From assembly GCA_035771165.1 (NCBI GenBank), contig JAWNZC010000406.1, forward strand, positions 4,125,501-4,189,500: DNA of 64,000 nt. The letters run 5' to 3'. The stretch comes from Paragorgia papillata. Its lineage: Eukaryota > Cnidaria > Anthozoa > Scleralcyonacea > Coralliidae. The position numbers and the translations under genes were made by a program. The notes below the pieces were generated by a model that was not told the DNA's origin, searched no databases, and saw only the letters and a program-made list of their open reading frames with translations. How positions within the stretch are numbered: the stretch's first letter is position 1; each line of letters opens with the position of its first letter. Of this stretch, positions 46,401 through 58,551 are shown in pieces.

Positions 46401-46498
46401 TCTTCTAAATTAAATATATACTAATTGACTCAATCTAACCAGGCTTACAGTAACTCTGGTCCTCAGTGGTGCGAGGCGAGGTGCTAATAGCTTAAGTA
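43431..46498. other. Non-coding interval with a diverged tandem duplication
   Basis: No supported gene. About 44945–45165 and 45168–45360 are two diverged copies of one unit (GATTACGGTGAAACTTCGCA, AAATACAACCAAGCTGATTA in the first). Two stretches share ACCACAGATAGCCCGAGTA (45689 and 45880). A purine-rich tract lies at 44350–44390. Other frames are short and featureless. Confidence 0.6.
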
Positions 46499-46502
46499 TT
46501 AA

Positions 46503-47053
46503 AAGTGCCTCTATGGCCTGTGGGGTCTTTACATATTTAAATAACTTAGGTTAAAAGAAAATGTTTCCCAAAATTTTTTCTCAAAAATATTAAATCCCCG
46601 CCCATTAACAGCGCTTCAAAGTTGGTACCTCTATAACTGTGACCGTGCATTAGGGACATGGTGCGAGTTTACTCTGTGACGTCACGGTCGGAACCGAACT
46701 TCTGACTATTTAGTGTGTTTTTGGTATTGCGTCTCTTAAACCTTTATTTAAGCAATGAAAACTTTAAATATATTCATCAATATGTTCCAAGATGGTTCGT
46801 CTGACTCAGACTCGGTGGAAGAAATGTTGGTGTTCCGACTGTGACGCAAATGTGACGTAAATCTATCAATTAGAGCCCAGGTCCAAGAAAACGGTCTAAC
46901 TTTCAAAATGGCGCGATTTGGGCTGATTTGGCCAACTTCGGAGCACTGTTAATGGGCGAGCATTTAATATTTTTGAGAAAAAATTTCGGGAAACATTTTC
47001 TTTTAACGTAAGTTATTTAAATATGTAAAGATCCCACAGACCATAGAGGCACT
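46503..47053 (-). mobile_element. MITE family F, TTAA-flanked, copy 2
   Basis: Reverse-oriented relative of 29151–29700, with the same ends (AAGTGCCTCTATGGCCTGTG and inverse) and the asymmetric interior ATTTAGTGTGTTTTTGGTAT. Flanked by TTAA-containing sequence on both sides. Confidence 0.88.
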
Positions 47054-47820
47054 TTAAAGCTATGGTAATAAAGATGGTAGTGAAGCTTATAGTACGCCAA
47101 TCACATACCATCTACAACAACTCACAAAATTTAACTAATACAGCATTTAAATAACTTTATACTGTGTCCGATCTTTCTGTAGCCCACTTTGACATAAATT
47201 ATTTGTTTAACTATTTAAAAGATTTTGCAGTGAACGCTAACTAGCTAACATATAGCAACAGCAAAATACTATACAGTGATGTTGTCAGACGCCGACACAG
47301 CAAAAATATATCACACAAATCCCTGAATCAAGACTGTACTTTGATACACATACTTATAATTAAACTATTTTAGTTAAACATTCCAGATATACGTGCTTTT
47401 TAAACGGAGTACATATTCGATCAACTTCCACTAGTAATTATAATTACAGCTTAGGTTTTTGAAATTGACAACTTCCAACAAACACTGTTTTAATTAGGGG
47501 GCAATTACAACAGCTCCTGCAGGTGCTTCCATTCTTCTTTTCTCCGAGCGCCGCGGTATATACGCAGGCTAGTTCTAACTTTACTCACGGATGCTATGTA
47601 GTAACACTTGACTTAATTTGATGGGTGTAAGAGACAGTAAGAGACATTAAGAGAGAGAGAGCCGGAGTACTAGTGCGCTAACATCACACGCCACTTGTGC
47701 TTCTCATAGTAACATAACCTGGTTGCCATACAGGGTCACATGGCAAGCTGATGAATAGGATCACCTTATTCCTAGGGCTAAACTAAAACTAAACAAAACT
47801 AATCTTATACTTATACTTTC
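47054..47820. other. Non-coding interval, no feature recognised
   Basis: AT-rich with a GAGA run at about 47650–47662. No coding or structural signal that I can support. Confidence 0.5.
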
Positions 47821-47825
47821 GGCGT

Positions 47826-48347
47826 AATAAAAATATTCGTGATGGTTTAGTGCGTAGTGCCCTTAGAAAAAATCTACTGGCACCAGCGGGTACCTTTTCT
47901 TGTTCCCGTACCCGTTGTTACACGTGTTCCTTTCTTAACTCTGCTACATGTATTTTGGCACCTAAATCTAATTTTGTTATTCAGCATAATTTTACTTGCA
48001 TCTCTTCCAACATCATTTACTGTATTTCTTGCAATAAATGTTGCATGCTTTACATCGGTGAAACTGGCAGACGTTTATCTGACATGTTTGCTGAACATCT
48101 TCGTTTCGTAAGGAACAATGATGTTGACAAGCCTGTTGCCCGACATTTTAATAGTGCCAACCATTGTATTTCAGACATGAAAGTTTGTGCCATCTCACCC
48201 ATTTCTGGCGGTAATGTCAGCCGCAAAAGACTAGAAAAGCGTCTCATTTTCAAAATTGGTACCATTCACCTCACGGACTCAACGAACGTTTTTCTTTTAT
48301 TTAACACCTCTGAAGACGTTGTTTCTGTTCAGCAAGGGCGGACATAA
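47826..48347 (+). pseudogene. Penelope-like element GIY-YIG nuclease fragment
   Basis: An open frame starting RNKNIRDGLVRSALRKNLL, which is the linker after the reverse transcriptase, then a cysteine cluster FSCSRTRCYTCSF, then NIIYCISCNKCCMLYIGETG with the GIY-YIG core, followed by RRLSDMFAEHLRFVRNND and ARHFNSANH. These are the order and motifs of Penelope-like retroelement endonucleases. The reverse transcriptase is missing, so this is a 5'-truncated copy. The nuclease frame itself is uninterrupted to the stop at 48347. Confidence 0.9.
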
Positions 48348-48680
48348 ACAGCGTTTTCACTTTATTAATTTATCTATTTTTACTCTCGCTCATCCTTTTT
48401 ACACCCCCTCCTTTTTACTCATCGACGGTATGAATAGCAAATGTATTTCGCATCTCATTATCAATTTGTTATTGTCATTTTTATCTGATTGGCTTATTTT
48501 TGGTCACATGATTACCTTTCGTATATAAGCTCATAGTTTGTTTACACTCTTTACGTTTCTCTCTGACGAAGGGCCTTCGCTCGAAACGTTAGATTCCTAC
48601 GTTCTCTGTTTCGGCAGTATATCTAACCTTACTATATTTCGATTGTTGTTTCTACACTGCCTACGCAGCACGCTACTTTT
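48348..48680 (+). mobile_element. Penelope 3' region with hammerhead-like terminus
   Basis: The non-coding tail after the GIY-YIG frame. It ends with CTGACGAAGGGCCTTCGCTC, GAAACGTTAGATTCCTACG, TTCTCTGTTTCGGCAG and finally CACTGCCTACGCAGCACGCT. This terminal ~130 bp is the sequence found alone or as inverted pairs at 6.2, 12.7 and 43.2 kb, which identifies those as Penelope ends. Confidence 0.85.
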
Positions 48681-48689
48681 ATAATCTTA

Positions 48690-48960
48690 TACTGGATAGC
48701 TCTATCAGTTATAGCTAACTGTTCTCCCCTAAAGTTCCAGTAAGCTATAAGAGCCATCCCTTATCGGTCCAGTGTTATTATAGGAGGAAACCTGTGGTGT
48801 TTGGTAGAGTCAAACTGGAAGCACTCTTCTCACATGCGGCCGAGGTGAAATTTTAATCAGATAACTGAATTGAGCAGGTATCGAACCCAGGTCGCAGAGG
48901 TGAAAGGCACGAGGCACGTGCCCTAACCACTGTGCCACCAACACCCCACCATTCTCTTGA
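48690..48960 (-). mobile_element. tRNA-derived SINE
   Basis: The minus strand reads TGGCACAGTGGTTAGGGCAC (tRNA box A) and ACCTGGGTTCGATACCTG (box B) about 35 bp apart, followed by a body containing AGTGCTTCCAGTTTGACTCT and ACCACAGGTTTCCTCC. This is the standard layout of a tRNA-head SINE with an RNA polymerase III promoter. The 3' limit is uncertain. Confidence 0.8.
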
Positions 48961-49316
48961 CGATGTCACATGCAGGTTTGATTATTATAATAGTGCAGTG
49001 AAATATATAATATACTAGTGAAAAGCTTAGCTAAATAATTTTCAAAAAAACTCACTTGATGTTGTATAAGTGTACAGTGTACTGCAAGTAATGTGTAACC
49101 TTCATCTAGCTTCGTACCTAGAAAAAAAAATACGATAGTTCATACACGACGACATACTCAACAGCTGTCAATGTTTGTTTTTTTTTATTTCTGTTACTCA
49201 ATAAACTAAGATACGATCTGTAGCCTTAGCTTTTTCAATAATTTCAGAGCATCTGTACTAAATGTTTTTGTCATACACTGAGTTGATTCTTATTATTCAA
49301 CTTAGCAAGGTAAATG
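48961..49316. other. Non-coding, no feature recognised
   Basis: AT-rich sequence between the SINE and the minisatellite; nothing supported. Confidence 0.5.
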
Positions 49317-49921
49317 TAATAACAGCTTGCATTAAGTAGGATATCTGTTTGGTAAAATACTAACATTTAGTGACTGTTTATTTTCTTATCCATGATACAT
49401 ATATTAAAGAACGTAACAGCTTGCATTAATTAGGATATCTGTTTGGTAAAATTAAGTGACTGTTTATTTTCTTATCCATGATATATTAAAGAACGTAACA
49501 GCTTGCGATTATTTAGGATATCTGTTCGGTAAAATACTAAAATTTAGTGACTGTTTCTTTTCTTTTCCATGATGCGTATATTAAAGATCGTAACAACTTG
49601 CATTATTTAGGATATCTGTTTGGTAAAATACTAAAATTTAGTGACTATTTATTTTCTTATCCATGATGCATATCATTAAAGATCGTAACAACTTGCATTA
49701 ATTAGGATATCTGTTTGGTAAAATACTAAAATTAAGTGACTGTTTATTTTCTTATCCATGATAGTTAAAGAACGTAACAGCTTGCATTATTTAGGATATC
49801 TGTTTGGTAAAATACTAAAATTTAGTGACTATTTACATTAATTAGGATATCTGTTTGGTAAAATACTAAAATTTAGTGACTGTTTATTTTCTTATCCATG
49901 ATGCATATATTAAAGAACGTT
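49317..49921. repeat. ~95-bp minisatellite, about seven units
   Basis: Each unit contains GTAACAGCTTGCATTA, TTAGGATATCTGTTTGGTAA, TTTAGTGACTGTTTATTTTC and TTATCCATGATGCATATATTA. Unit length varies from about 80 to 98 bp because of internal deletions; one junction near 49833 skips the second half of a unit. Non-coding. Confidence 0.92.
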
Positions 49922-50460
49922 CCAAGTTCACAAAGATATCCACTGATCGTCCAAGGAACCAAAACTGTAAATTATTACCTTCTGACTTATTGTATGAAAT
50001 ATGTTTGGCAAGTTTATGATCTGACTTTGGTAAAATCTCCGAAAAAATAGAAAGTTAAAAAGTTTCAGTGTTTCAGCTTAACTTTCCCTGAGTATATGAC
50101 AAAAATTGTGATATTTACGACTATTTTAGACCTAACAGAATAATATTCTAATTTTCTTTGAAAAATTACGGTTAGGTGCGCTAGCTGCGGTTACCCAGCC
50201 TATTGTCTTAATGTCTGTATTTATGTTTGTAATGTGTATGGCAAAGTTATTAAAATAAAATAAATAAAATATAATTATTCGGCTTGCATCAGTTAAGCAT
50301 CCGTGAAGTGAAGTCCGAACGACGCTTCAAAATTAAAGGTGTTGTTTCATCGCTAGTGGCAACGAGTAAATATCGGGTTTATTAATTGAAAAGTGCAATT
50401 CAAGAGAAAAAAAACAAAACATCTATTATCTTCAATAATCTACACTAATTGTAGAAGACA
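49922..50460. other. Non-coding, no feature recognised
   Basis: AT-rich; AATAAAATAAATAAAAT near 50255–50272 could be a poly(A)-like retroelement tail. Nothing else supported. Confidence 0.5.
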
Positions 50461-50720
50461 ACGTATAAACCGAAAATAAACATCTTGAAATTCAAAATAT
50501 GAGCTAAAACAAGACAACAAATGAAACGGTGATATTTCGACTTTATTTCAAAGTCATCACCAGACCAAGTGACTAGAATCAAATATCTACGTTCTATATA
50601 TATAACACATATATAGAACGAAATATCACCGTTTCAATATCCGAATAGCTCTTATTTTGAGTTTTAAGATGTTCATTTTAAGTTTATGCTTTGTCTTGAA
50701 TTTTATTCAAATTGTCGGCT
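50461..50720. mobile_element. Repeat family D, inverted pair
   Basis: The left half matches 15835–15960 (AAATGAAACGGTGATATTTC…CAGACCAAGTGAC). The right half is a partial inverted copy (GAACGAAATATCACCGTTTC, then AAGTTTATGCTTTGTCTTG and AATTGTCGGCTGGA), meeting near 50605. The left half has CTGGTGA where the other copy has CTGATGA. Confidence 0.75.
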
Positions 50721-53020
50721 GGACTATATATAACAAAAAAACGATATATAACAAAGACATCTTCAAAAATGCTTAAAATTGGCTCCTGATATTGGCAAAT
50801 TTGAAACTCCATAGAAAACTGCAATTTAACGCGGAATCGGTACTTAAATATTGTTCATGGCAAGAAATAATGGGCATGCACGCGTGCGCCTAACGTGTAC
50901 CGACTTAGAAATTTTTTAACCAGATTTAGTCTGTGAGATTCATAAGGTTTACATCGGGAATATGAAAAAATCGCTTAGTATATAGCACTTTCAATTTCAA
51001 AGTAACCTATTCGTTTCAATCTGATTCAGGTTGTGAAACACATCCGACATTGAAATATCTTAAACAATATCTCATAGATGTTTAAATCATTGCGGCATTT
51101 TTTTATAAAATTTCGACCTATATAGGTTAATACGGCTAAATATGAGTAACCTTGCCCTGGAATTTGTCAAAATATAAGTGTAATGCACGAACCACTTTCG
51201 TACTGGTTTCAATCTGATTAGACTATATAGTATGTAAGGAACTCTCTTCTGAAGCGTATTTGTCATCATCTGCATTTATTTGTCGTTGTTGCGGTTTTCA
51301 ATCTCAAAGTTTCAGTATTTTCTGATCATCGAATGAAGATTTCAACATTGCATAAATTATAGTTCTTCTCTTTCTTCTGAACCGCACTAGTTTATGTGCA
51401 TGTGGTTTTGCTCCGTCTCTTTATGTGTGTCCATCATTTATCGCCATGTCCCAAACGAACGTCGTCTACACTGGTGCACTGTTATTTCTAGGGAGTTATT
51501 TTAACTCCCAAAATGGAGTTAAAAAAAAAAGGTTAATTGATGAAGTTAATTTAACTCTCTCGTTGGATTATAATAACCCATTATTATAGAGTTATTTTAA
51601 CTCCACTTGATGAAGTTAATTTAACTCTCTCGTTGGATTACATTAACCCGTTATTATAGAGTTATTTTGACTCCTAATAATGCCCGAGTTATTTCAACTA
51701 TATGATGAGAGTTATTTTAACTCCTGAGAGTTATTTTGTGGCCAAAATTAATGAGCCACCCAAAGGACAGCTGTGTTAACAGCCAAAATCATTAAAAAGA
51801 CCAATTAAACTACTTTTTTTAAGGTAAAAATCGTGTTTAACAATGAAATTTCTAGGTTATGAAAGAGTTTTTGAAAAAGAACAAGACACTTGAACTGGCT
51901 TCAAACACCCTTGCTATGTGTTGGATCATGAATGAAAAATATTCACAAAAAGTAAGATAGCCTTACTAAACTGACTTACAAATCAAAATCTTTGTTGTTT
52001 TCATACACTTTGAGATATAGGAATTCAAATCAAATATAGAACTTCTAATGGAACTGTATATTGGATTACGAGAAAGTTGAAAAACTTCAGAAATATATAC
52101 TAGGTGGCTCTTCAATTTTGGCCACCCGCAGCGTATATTTTAAAAGCTATATAAGGTAAATTTTAATTATTGTTATTAACTGAAAATGAGTACTCCTGCT
52201 GTATTGTCACACCTGCATGCATGAACGAAGAACCGCAAAGATTATGGTTCATTGATTCCCCGCGTCTAATCTGCAACTTTATCGTTGTATCAAAGCACGA
52301 TTACGCATGGTTAATTTCGTGTTGTAGGAAAAAAGATAAACCTTTGTTGTTTCATTGCCTTTTGTTATGGAAATATGTATACTTCTAGAAGGGCTAGCCA
52401 TCTTTGCCAAGAAACCCGTTGTAAAATTTGGTTTGGTTTACACTGATGAGAGGAAAGCCATGATTCTTCCTATATAAGCATGCAAGCTAGATCTCGCTAT
52501 TAAATACTGGAAATCTTGCCTAGGAGGGCTGAAGGTTTTCAATATAAACGACGCTCAAGAAGGCTGGCTCTCTTAGGAGGTCTGAAAAGAGTTATTGCAC
52601 GCATGAGCACGAGGGGCCAACCCTCCTTGAAGGGCTACTAGAAACTTCCCATGTACACGCGAGGTGAAATCCAGCCTTCTTACGGCTGCCCGCGGGGCTA
52701 TATATAGCCATTCTAGGAGAGCTGTAGCCCTCTTCATACAGTATAGACACCCCCTAAACTGATTTTCTCAAATTTACTCATGAGATTCAAGCAACTTAGT
52801 TAATCTCAAGCCTTGCTTTAGAACAAAAGAACTAAAACATTTCTCAACACTACAGATTATTTTTCTTTACTTTATGCAGCCGACCACCATCTGTGGCTTC
52901 TACTGCTTGATCCTATCTTACAAATAACAAAATTTGCATTTTCGTTAGTTCAACGCCTGGAGCACGCAACTTTTTAACGCCACAGCCGCCTCAACAGTAT
53001 TTCCGAATATTAGTTGAAAG
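50721..53020. other. Upstream region of the fibrinogen-like gene, with GAGTTATTTTAACTC repeats
   Basis: No gene is supported. About 51487–51735 repeats GAGTTATTTTAACTCC and ATGAAGTTAATTTAACTCTC several times, including a near-identical doubled block (TCTCTCGTTGGATTA at 51561 and 51625). A candidate TATA-like TATATATAG lies at about 52700; no start site can be chosen. Confidence 0.55.
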
Positions 53021-53342
53021 ATGGGAGACAACAAAGAGGGCGTATATATAGAGACAGTTGCTTGTAGCGTGATCGACGCCTCACAACCGTCACCAAATAT
53101 TCAACCTACTGCTGTGCAACTTTCCAGAGTTTCTCAAAAAAATATTGGTATTTGGCGGAACGACAACATGTTTCGTCGCAACACTTACTCAAAAATTAAT
53201 ATCGCGTTGATGTTTGCGGTAGCATTTTTCGCTATTTTGGCCACGATTTTTGGCGTGATGTATTTCACTTTTGAGGAAAAGTCGTGCAAACCTAGCTGCA
53301 ACAGTCCAGTGGAGCAAAAGAGCAATGGTAGTTCAACTTCAG
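53021..53342 (+). CDS. Fibrinogen-like type II membrane protein, exon 1
   Basis: Start ATG 53021 in the context AAAGATGG. The first ~58 residues are polar and cytoplasmic-looking. A transmembrane helix follows at about residues 60–84 (NIALMFAVAFFAILATIFGV), preceded by FRRNTYSK, so the positive-inside rule predicts a type II signal anchor. EEKSCKPSCNSP follows outside. The donor is TCAG|GTAAGG at 53342/53343, phase 1. The exon joins the coiled-coil exon at 58397 in phase. Confidence 0.75.
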
Positions 53343-53489
53343 GTAAGGGTACTGTCGTTTAATTTTACTAAGGAAAAAAAGCATAAATGCATTATAACCT
53401 TTTAAAATCTATTTTTGATGAACCATCAAAACCTTGCTTTTTAGTAAATAACTTATATTAAATATACTATAGTTCAAGTCTCCGTCCAA

Positions 53490-55306
53490 GTCTCCATTCA
53501 AGTCTCCATTGAACACACAAGAGGCCATTCAGATCGTCAATTCCACCAGCAGACGACTGATCCGAGCACGGATTAACGACTGTCACAGAAGACTTAACTA
53601 TTACAAGAACAAACGACGACACAAACTTGACAAACTTAAACAACTACTACCTACTGACTTACTTTCTACGATATAAAATATTGCCGACAGACGAGCTGAT
53701 AAAACCGCTACATGCAGAATACCGAACAAAGCAACAACAGAAACTTGAACGTTTACAACGAACTAAAACACGTGACGACGAAAACCGGACGACAACTGGG
53801 TTAAGAACATTTCATCCCACCGTTTAGACGAAACAGAGACACAAATACTGTCGTACGGACTCAGTATCGACTGAGACAATTGTATCGAGTGTCGAGGCTA
53901 CCTTGGTTCATCAGAGGAACTTGTCAGAAACAACTAAAGACGACTATATCATGAGCAGGGTAGCTTCCACTGTTCACTCTGCCTCAATACGTGAGTGTGA
54001 CAACAATTAACCTAACGAGAGACGAGCAACGAGCACTCAAACGACTAAAACACGACAAGAACATTGTTATACTACCAGCGGACAAAGGACGGGTAACTGT
54101 TGTTATGGACAAAACTGATTACTACGACAAAATGGACAGTCTAGTTAACGACAAACAAACTTATACGAATTACTTAAACGAGACCCTAGCTACGCCATCA
54201 CTTAAACGCCAACTCAACAGCAAAATTTTCTCACTGAGCAAAACAAACACCATCGACCACTGACGGACATATACTACAGGCTTAGATGTTCGGTAGCAAG
54301 AAGACCTAAACTATACGGACTACCGAAACTTCGCAAACCACAAATACCAATGCGACCCATAGTTTCATTTTGTGGGTATCCCAGATATACGAACTTTCCA
54401 AGTACTTAACAACAATACTGCAACCATGCACTAACGAACAAATCTAAACACAGACTACAATCCACCGAAACTTTTATTGACGCCTTGAAAACAGTACAAA
54501 TACCTGACGACTATAGACTTGTGTCTTTTGATGTGAAATCACTGTTTACTACCAGTATTCCACTTCAACTACCACTTGACTATACAGAAACTGCACTTAA
54601 AGATCCACTGATGAGCCACCTATACCTATGGATGATATTATACTTTCACTACGTAACGAGAAACACTACAACAACTACACGGTACGGCAATGGGATCACC
54701 AGTTCTGTTGTGGTTGCAGTGAAATCGTGATGCAATCCATAGAGGAACAGGCCCTTGCCACCTATCGACAGACATTACCTTTCTGGTTTCAATCCATAGA
54801 GGAACAAACCCTTGCCGCCTATATATCGACAGACAATCACCTTTCTGGTTTCGCTACGTTGCCAACACCACTTAGTGCACTACACGAGAACGACATTGAT
54901 GATTTTTACGATCACATTAACAAACAAAACTGTGAGATACAATTTACAAAAGAAATAGAAGAGAATGGAGTACTTCCTTTTCTAGATTGTTTGGTAACTC
55001 GTAACAATAACAGACTACAAACGACTGTTTACAGAAAACCAACACATAGTGACAGACTATAGACCAATCATCTTACAATCCTACTTCACACAAAGCAACT
55101 ACCATCAAAACACTGACGAGACGAGCACAACTTATTTGCGACACGCACCTAATGCCTTACATAACGAAAATGAGTACCTACAACGTGTGTTTTACAAAAA
55201 TAACTACAGCCTGGAGTTCATCAAATGCAACGTTTTCAAAAACAACGAGAACATTTATATAGGACATACAGTATTGCCTTACCTGTATAAATATTTTCGT
55301 CATTAA
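53490..55306 (+). pseudogene. Decayed Penelope-like element (reverse transcriptase region)
   Basis: Fragments in several frames keep the family order. PLNTQEAIQIVNSTSRRLIR and RRHKLDKLKQLLPTDL are N-terminal. LKRLKHDKNIVILPADKGRV and VVMDKTDYYDKM are the conserved block before the fingers. Then PKLYGLPKLRKPQIPMRPIV, YRLVSFDVKSLFTT (catalytic block A, Asp retained), and a late block ENGVLPFLDCLVTRNNNRLQ, TTVYRKPTHSD. Multiple stops and frameshifts separate them and the catalytic YVDD box is not intact. It is older than the copy at 47.8 kb. It lies in intron 1 of the fibrinogen-like gene, same strand. Confidence 0.85.
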
Positions 55307-56411
55307 AAGTTGTAAGTAAAGCATAGTGATAATGGTTAAACAAGGCGGTTTTGAACGATTTCATAGTAGGCGAGGATTTAATAGAGACAGGTAGAGCATT
55401 TTCACAGTTCGATTGAAGTAACTTCGTTAAAACTTATTAAAATTAATATACTATACTTTAAGCTGGAATACCTTTTTTAACAATGACTCGATCTTTTCTC
55501 ACGGCCAAATTTATTAGGCACTACACTACTCTTGCTTCTTAGAAAGCTAGACTTACCTGAAGAGAACTGAAATATTGTCATATGTGCCACAAGTTCTCCT
55601 AGAAATTTCCAGAAAATGTCAGAAACCTAAAAATAAAATGAACTAGAATTGTATACAAATACGGCCGGCAAAGTGCATTTCATCTTTTTATACATCTAAA
55701 CCCGCCTATCTAGTTTTTATTTTATTAGTACGTTTAACTGTGCGAAAGACTCACTTGAAACGTCGGAATCTGAATTTCGTTGCTAAAAATCTTGCGGTTT
55801 ACCATGTACTTTTTTGTTTTGCTATATTCCAAACACTGTCTGCACAGCACTCTAAAGTCTTTTACCGGCTTACCATCAACTATACACTGTGCTATAAACG
55901 GCGAGCTCGAAGAGAGCGAAACAACTGCATTGTCCACATTTGCTGCATGACAGAGGCCAGACACTGTGGGTTTTTTTCATAATGAGCGTCATTTTCGCCA
56001 GTTATAATCTGCACCATGCAGACCGTGTGGAAACAAGACAGATGGATAAAATTATTTAAAATACTAAAATTATACTAAAAACATCGGTGACTTGAGTTTC
56101 ATACCAGACACGATCTTCAGATGTGTATAGTAAATTAAAGGCTCGGGTGGTATGGTATTGGTAGGTAATTTGGTATTGGTAGGTTTGGTATATTTGTAGG
56201 TTTGGTATTGGTAGGTTTGGTGGGTCCGTAGGCATGAATTGGCTATTATCCTTTTTTATCAATATGCCATGCAAAGAAAGCTAATTGAACTTTCAATTGT
56301 GACTAAAACTTGTGAATTTGTAAAATTGAAAATTATATTCAGAAAAATAATATGACGGTGGAATTGCTCATTTACCGCTATAATTTCTTCAAATAGATCA
56401 TATGCCATAGT
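55307..56411. other. Intronic DNA, no gene; possible Penelope terminal motif
   Basis: At 55740–55775 the sequence GCGAAAGACTCACTTGAAAC then GTCGG resembles a worn Penelope-type terminal motif and lies about 430 bp after the reverse transcriptase remnant. At 56150–56225 TGGTATTGGTAGGTTTGG is repeated several times. Confidence 0.5.
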
Positions 56412-57487
56412 AATATATATATTTCTAAAATTCATTAATAATTCATGAGGAAAACACAAAGAAAAATCATGAGCGTATCGGATCTATATATGTGATATAG
56501 ACTCGCTCTAAGTTTCTCGCTGGTTTTTAACGGCTGAGATAAGCTTAATTTTCAAAATTACTACGCCAATGAACGTATGAAGTGATTCTTTTTAGAAGCC
56601 ATTTAAAAACCTTGCAGTACGGGCTTTATCGGCTCTAAAACACTCGGCTATCGCCTCGTGTTTTATATCCGATAAAGCCCTCCTGCGCGGTTTATAAATA
56701 GTACATATATGTATTTGTGGAAGTTTGAGCACTCTGGGCCCATGCACACTTCACGCTATCTGAATGTACTTCACCGATGCTGTCCCACATGCAGTTGTCA
56801 CCGACGATCGCATGTGTATAAGTAATTGATGAAATTCATTCAGATTGTTCTGTGAAGTTGCCGTGGGTACCTATTAGCGATAATGCAACTCTCACTACCC
56901 TTGTGGAAGTTTGAGCACTCTGGGCCCATGCGCACTTCACGCTATCTGAATGTATTTCACCGATGCTGTCCCACATGCGGTTGTCACCGACGATCGCATG
57001 TGTACAAGTAATTGATGAAATTCATTCAGATTGTCCCAAGCTACACTGATGCACCGTGTCTGTAGATTGAATAGAAAATGGGCGCCCGTGTTTAATATAG
57101 CCTGATGCAAACACGAGAGTGAGTTGGAAGAATTCGAGAGTTTATGTGAACCCGAGTCGTAGGCGAGGGTTTCAGACATAAGTACTTTCGAATTCTCCAA
57201 AATCGAGTGTTTGGCACCATTTTCTATTTATTTTATCAAATAAGGCTGAGAAATTTGCCGTGACGTTACAACCGTGTTTGCATATAGCCTTATATAAACA
57301 CGGTAATTGACCAATCACAGCGTGCGTAAGACGCAACCTATTTTATAAATATAAATATAAATATAAATATAAATATATATGTAATATTTATAAACTATAA
57401 AACTATATATATATATAGATCCGATACGCTCATGATTTTTCTTTGTGTTTTCCTCATGAATATATTAATGAATTTTAGAAATATATA
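56412..57487. mobile_element. 1.08 kb foldback element with ~75 bp inverted ends
   Basis: TTTCTAAAATTCATTAATAA…GAGCGTATCGGATC on the left (56420–56485) is mirrored at 57408–57480. A solo related end lies at about 58275–58350. Inside, a ~135-bp segment (GGAAGTTTGAGCACTCTGGG…CAGATTGT) is tandemly duplicated at 56718 and 56905. No gene is seen. Confidence 0.78.
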
Positions 57488-57496
57488 TATAATAAT

Positions 57497-57598
57497 AGAC
57501 TAGATGCGTTTATACAAACATTTTCTTGTGAAGACGGAGGAACACCTCCAGAAACTTGAAGTAAAATGTTTGTATAAACGCATCCAGTCTATTATTAT
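57497..57598. repeat. Strong hairpin, GATGCGTTTATACAAACATT
   Basis: Arms of about 35 bp (GACTAGATGCGTTTATACAA and continuing) fold onto their inverse around CTTGTGAAGACGGAGGAACA. The loop includes a GGAGG/CCTCC helix between TGAAGAC and AGAAAC. Confidence 0.75.
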
Positions 57599-57661
57599 TA
57601 GTATTAAGCTCTGACCAATAAGGCCATTGAGCACTGTAGGAATCTAAGGAAGATTTGATTT

Positions 57662-57696
<35 letters not shown>

Positions 57697-57702
<6 letters not shown>

Positions 57703-57935
57703 CAGATGGCGCATGTGCTCTTAGCGCACTGCCTCTCACCAAGAAGTTAAGCCCGGTTAGAGGGGGTTAGCACTTGGATGGGTGACCACTTGGGAATGAC
57801 TCCTTTGTCGAGCTTTTGAACTTATGTGAGTAGAGTTGTAGTTGATCTCTCCTGTGCTTCGAGCATTTTTCGCCGGGTTCTCCGGTTTTTCTCCCTCCAT
57901 AAAATCAACACCTAACATCTTAGCTGTGATCCGTG
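57697..57935 (+). mobile_element. 5S-rRNA-derived SINE, copy 2
   Basis: Reads CAAGAAGTTAAGCCCGGTTA, GGGGTTAGCACTTGGATGGG and TGACCACTTGGGAATGACTC, which follows 5S rRNA box A, intermediate element and box C. The body (TGTGAGTAGAGTTGTAGTTG, GGGTTCTCCGGTTTTTCTCC, AAAATCAACACCTA) is shared with the 28.9 kb copy. A TA microsatellite immediately precedes it. Confidence 0.87.
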
Positions 57936-58396
57936 GTGTGAACTTGCCTCGTACCCAGACGTCTCCGTTATATTTTTCTTTTCGCGAAGTGCCTTTAGTC
58001 TTTCGCGCGCGTCGTTTGATACGTTTTAACTAATATTTGCCTGTATAAATGCGTTTATATAATAAATTCTGAAGAGACGCCTGCAGAGGAGGCAGGAGCG
58101 CCTTCGATATGCCTCGACACGGCCTGGCTGCGAGTAAGGATGATTAGCCTCCAGTCCTTTACCCTTTATATATATTATTTACAGAATGTGTGGCCGTTCT
58201 GTATCGGTATATAAAACGTTGTCTAAGTCGAGAACATCAAAGCTAAAGTTTATGTAAATCAAGAGGAATCTATATCACATATATAGACCCTTACTAAACA
58301 TGGATTTTCTTTGTGTTTTCCTCATGAATTATTGAGTTTTATTCTAAATATATATATATATATATACGCTCATAAATTCACTCTTTCTACATGTAG

Positions 58397-58551
58397 GCTT
58401 GTTGTTAAATCTAAAGCAAAAATTAAATACCATTTCGGACAAATTTGAAGTTTCCCAGATCTACACCGCTGCAACCCTCAAGAAGATGGAAGAAATGTTG
58501 AAGAAGACAGAAAAGGAATTAGAAGTGTTGACAAATGTACTGGCGTTACAG
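58397..58551 (+). CDS. Fibrinogen-like membrane protein, exon 2 (coiled-coil stalk)
   Basis: A 155-nt exon with acceptor CTACATGTAG and donor ACAG|GTAATT. In phase with exon 1 it encodes about 52 residues: LLLNLKQKLNTISDKFEVSQ, then YTAATLKKMEEMLKKTEKEL, then EVLTNVLALQ. Hydrophobic residues recur at heptad-like spacing, so an extracellular coiled coil that would multimerise the protein is likely. Confidence 0.78.

Larger units (their letters stand above)
53343..58396 (+). other. Intron 1 of the fibrinogen-like gene (5 kb)
   Basis: From GTAAGG at 53343 to CTACATGTAG ending at 58396. It holds a decayed Penelope-like element (53490–55306), a foldback element (56412–57487), a hairpin (57497–57598) and a 5S-derived SINE (57697–57935). 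Confidence 0.65.

Noticed and set aside
49317..49921. CRISPR-like array
   Set aside because: Repeats of about 95 bp are contiguous tandem units with no unique spacers, and the genome is eukaryotic.
55734..55964. Minus-strand frame with CRQCLEYSK as a possible exon
   Set aside because: No supporting splice sites, neighbouring exons or recognised domain; it overlaps probable Penelope debris.
57740..57815. Functional 5S rRNA gene
   Set aside because: Only the internal promoter region matches; the 5' and 3' stem sequences of 5S rRNA are missing and a shared SINE body follows.
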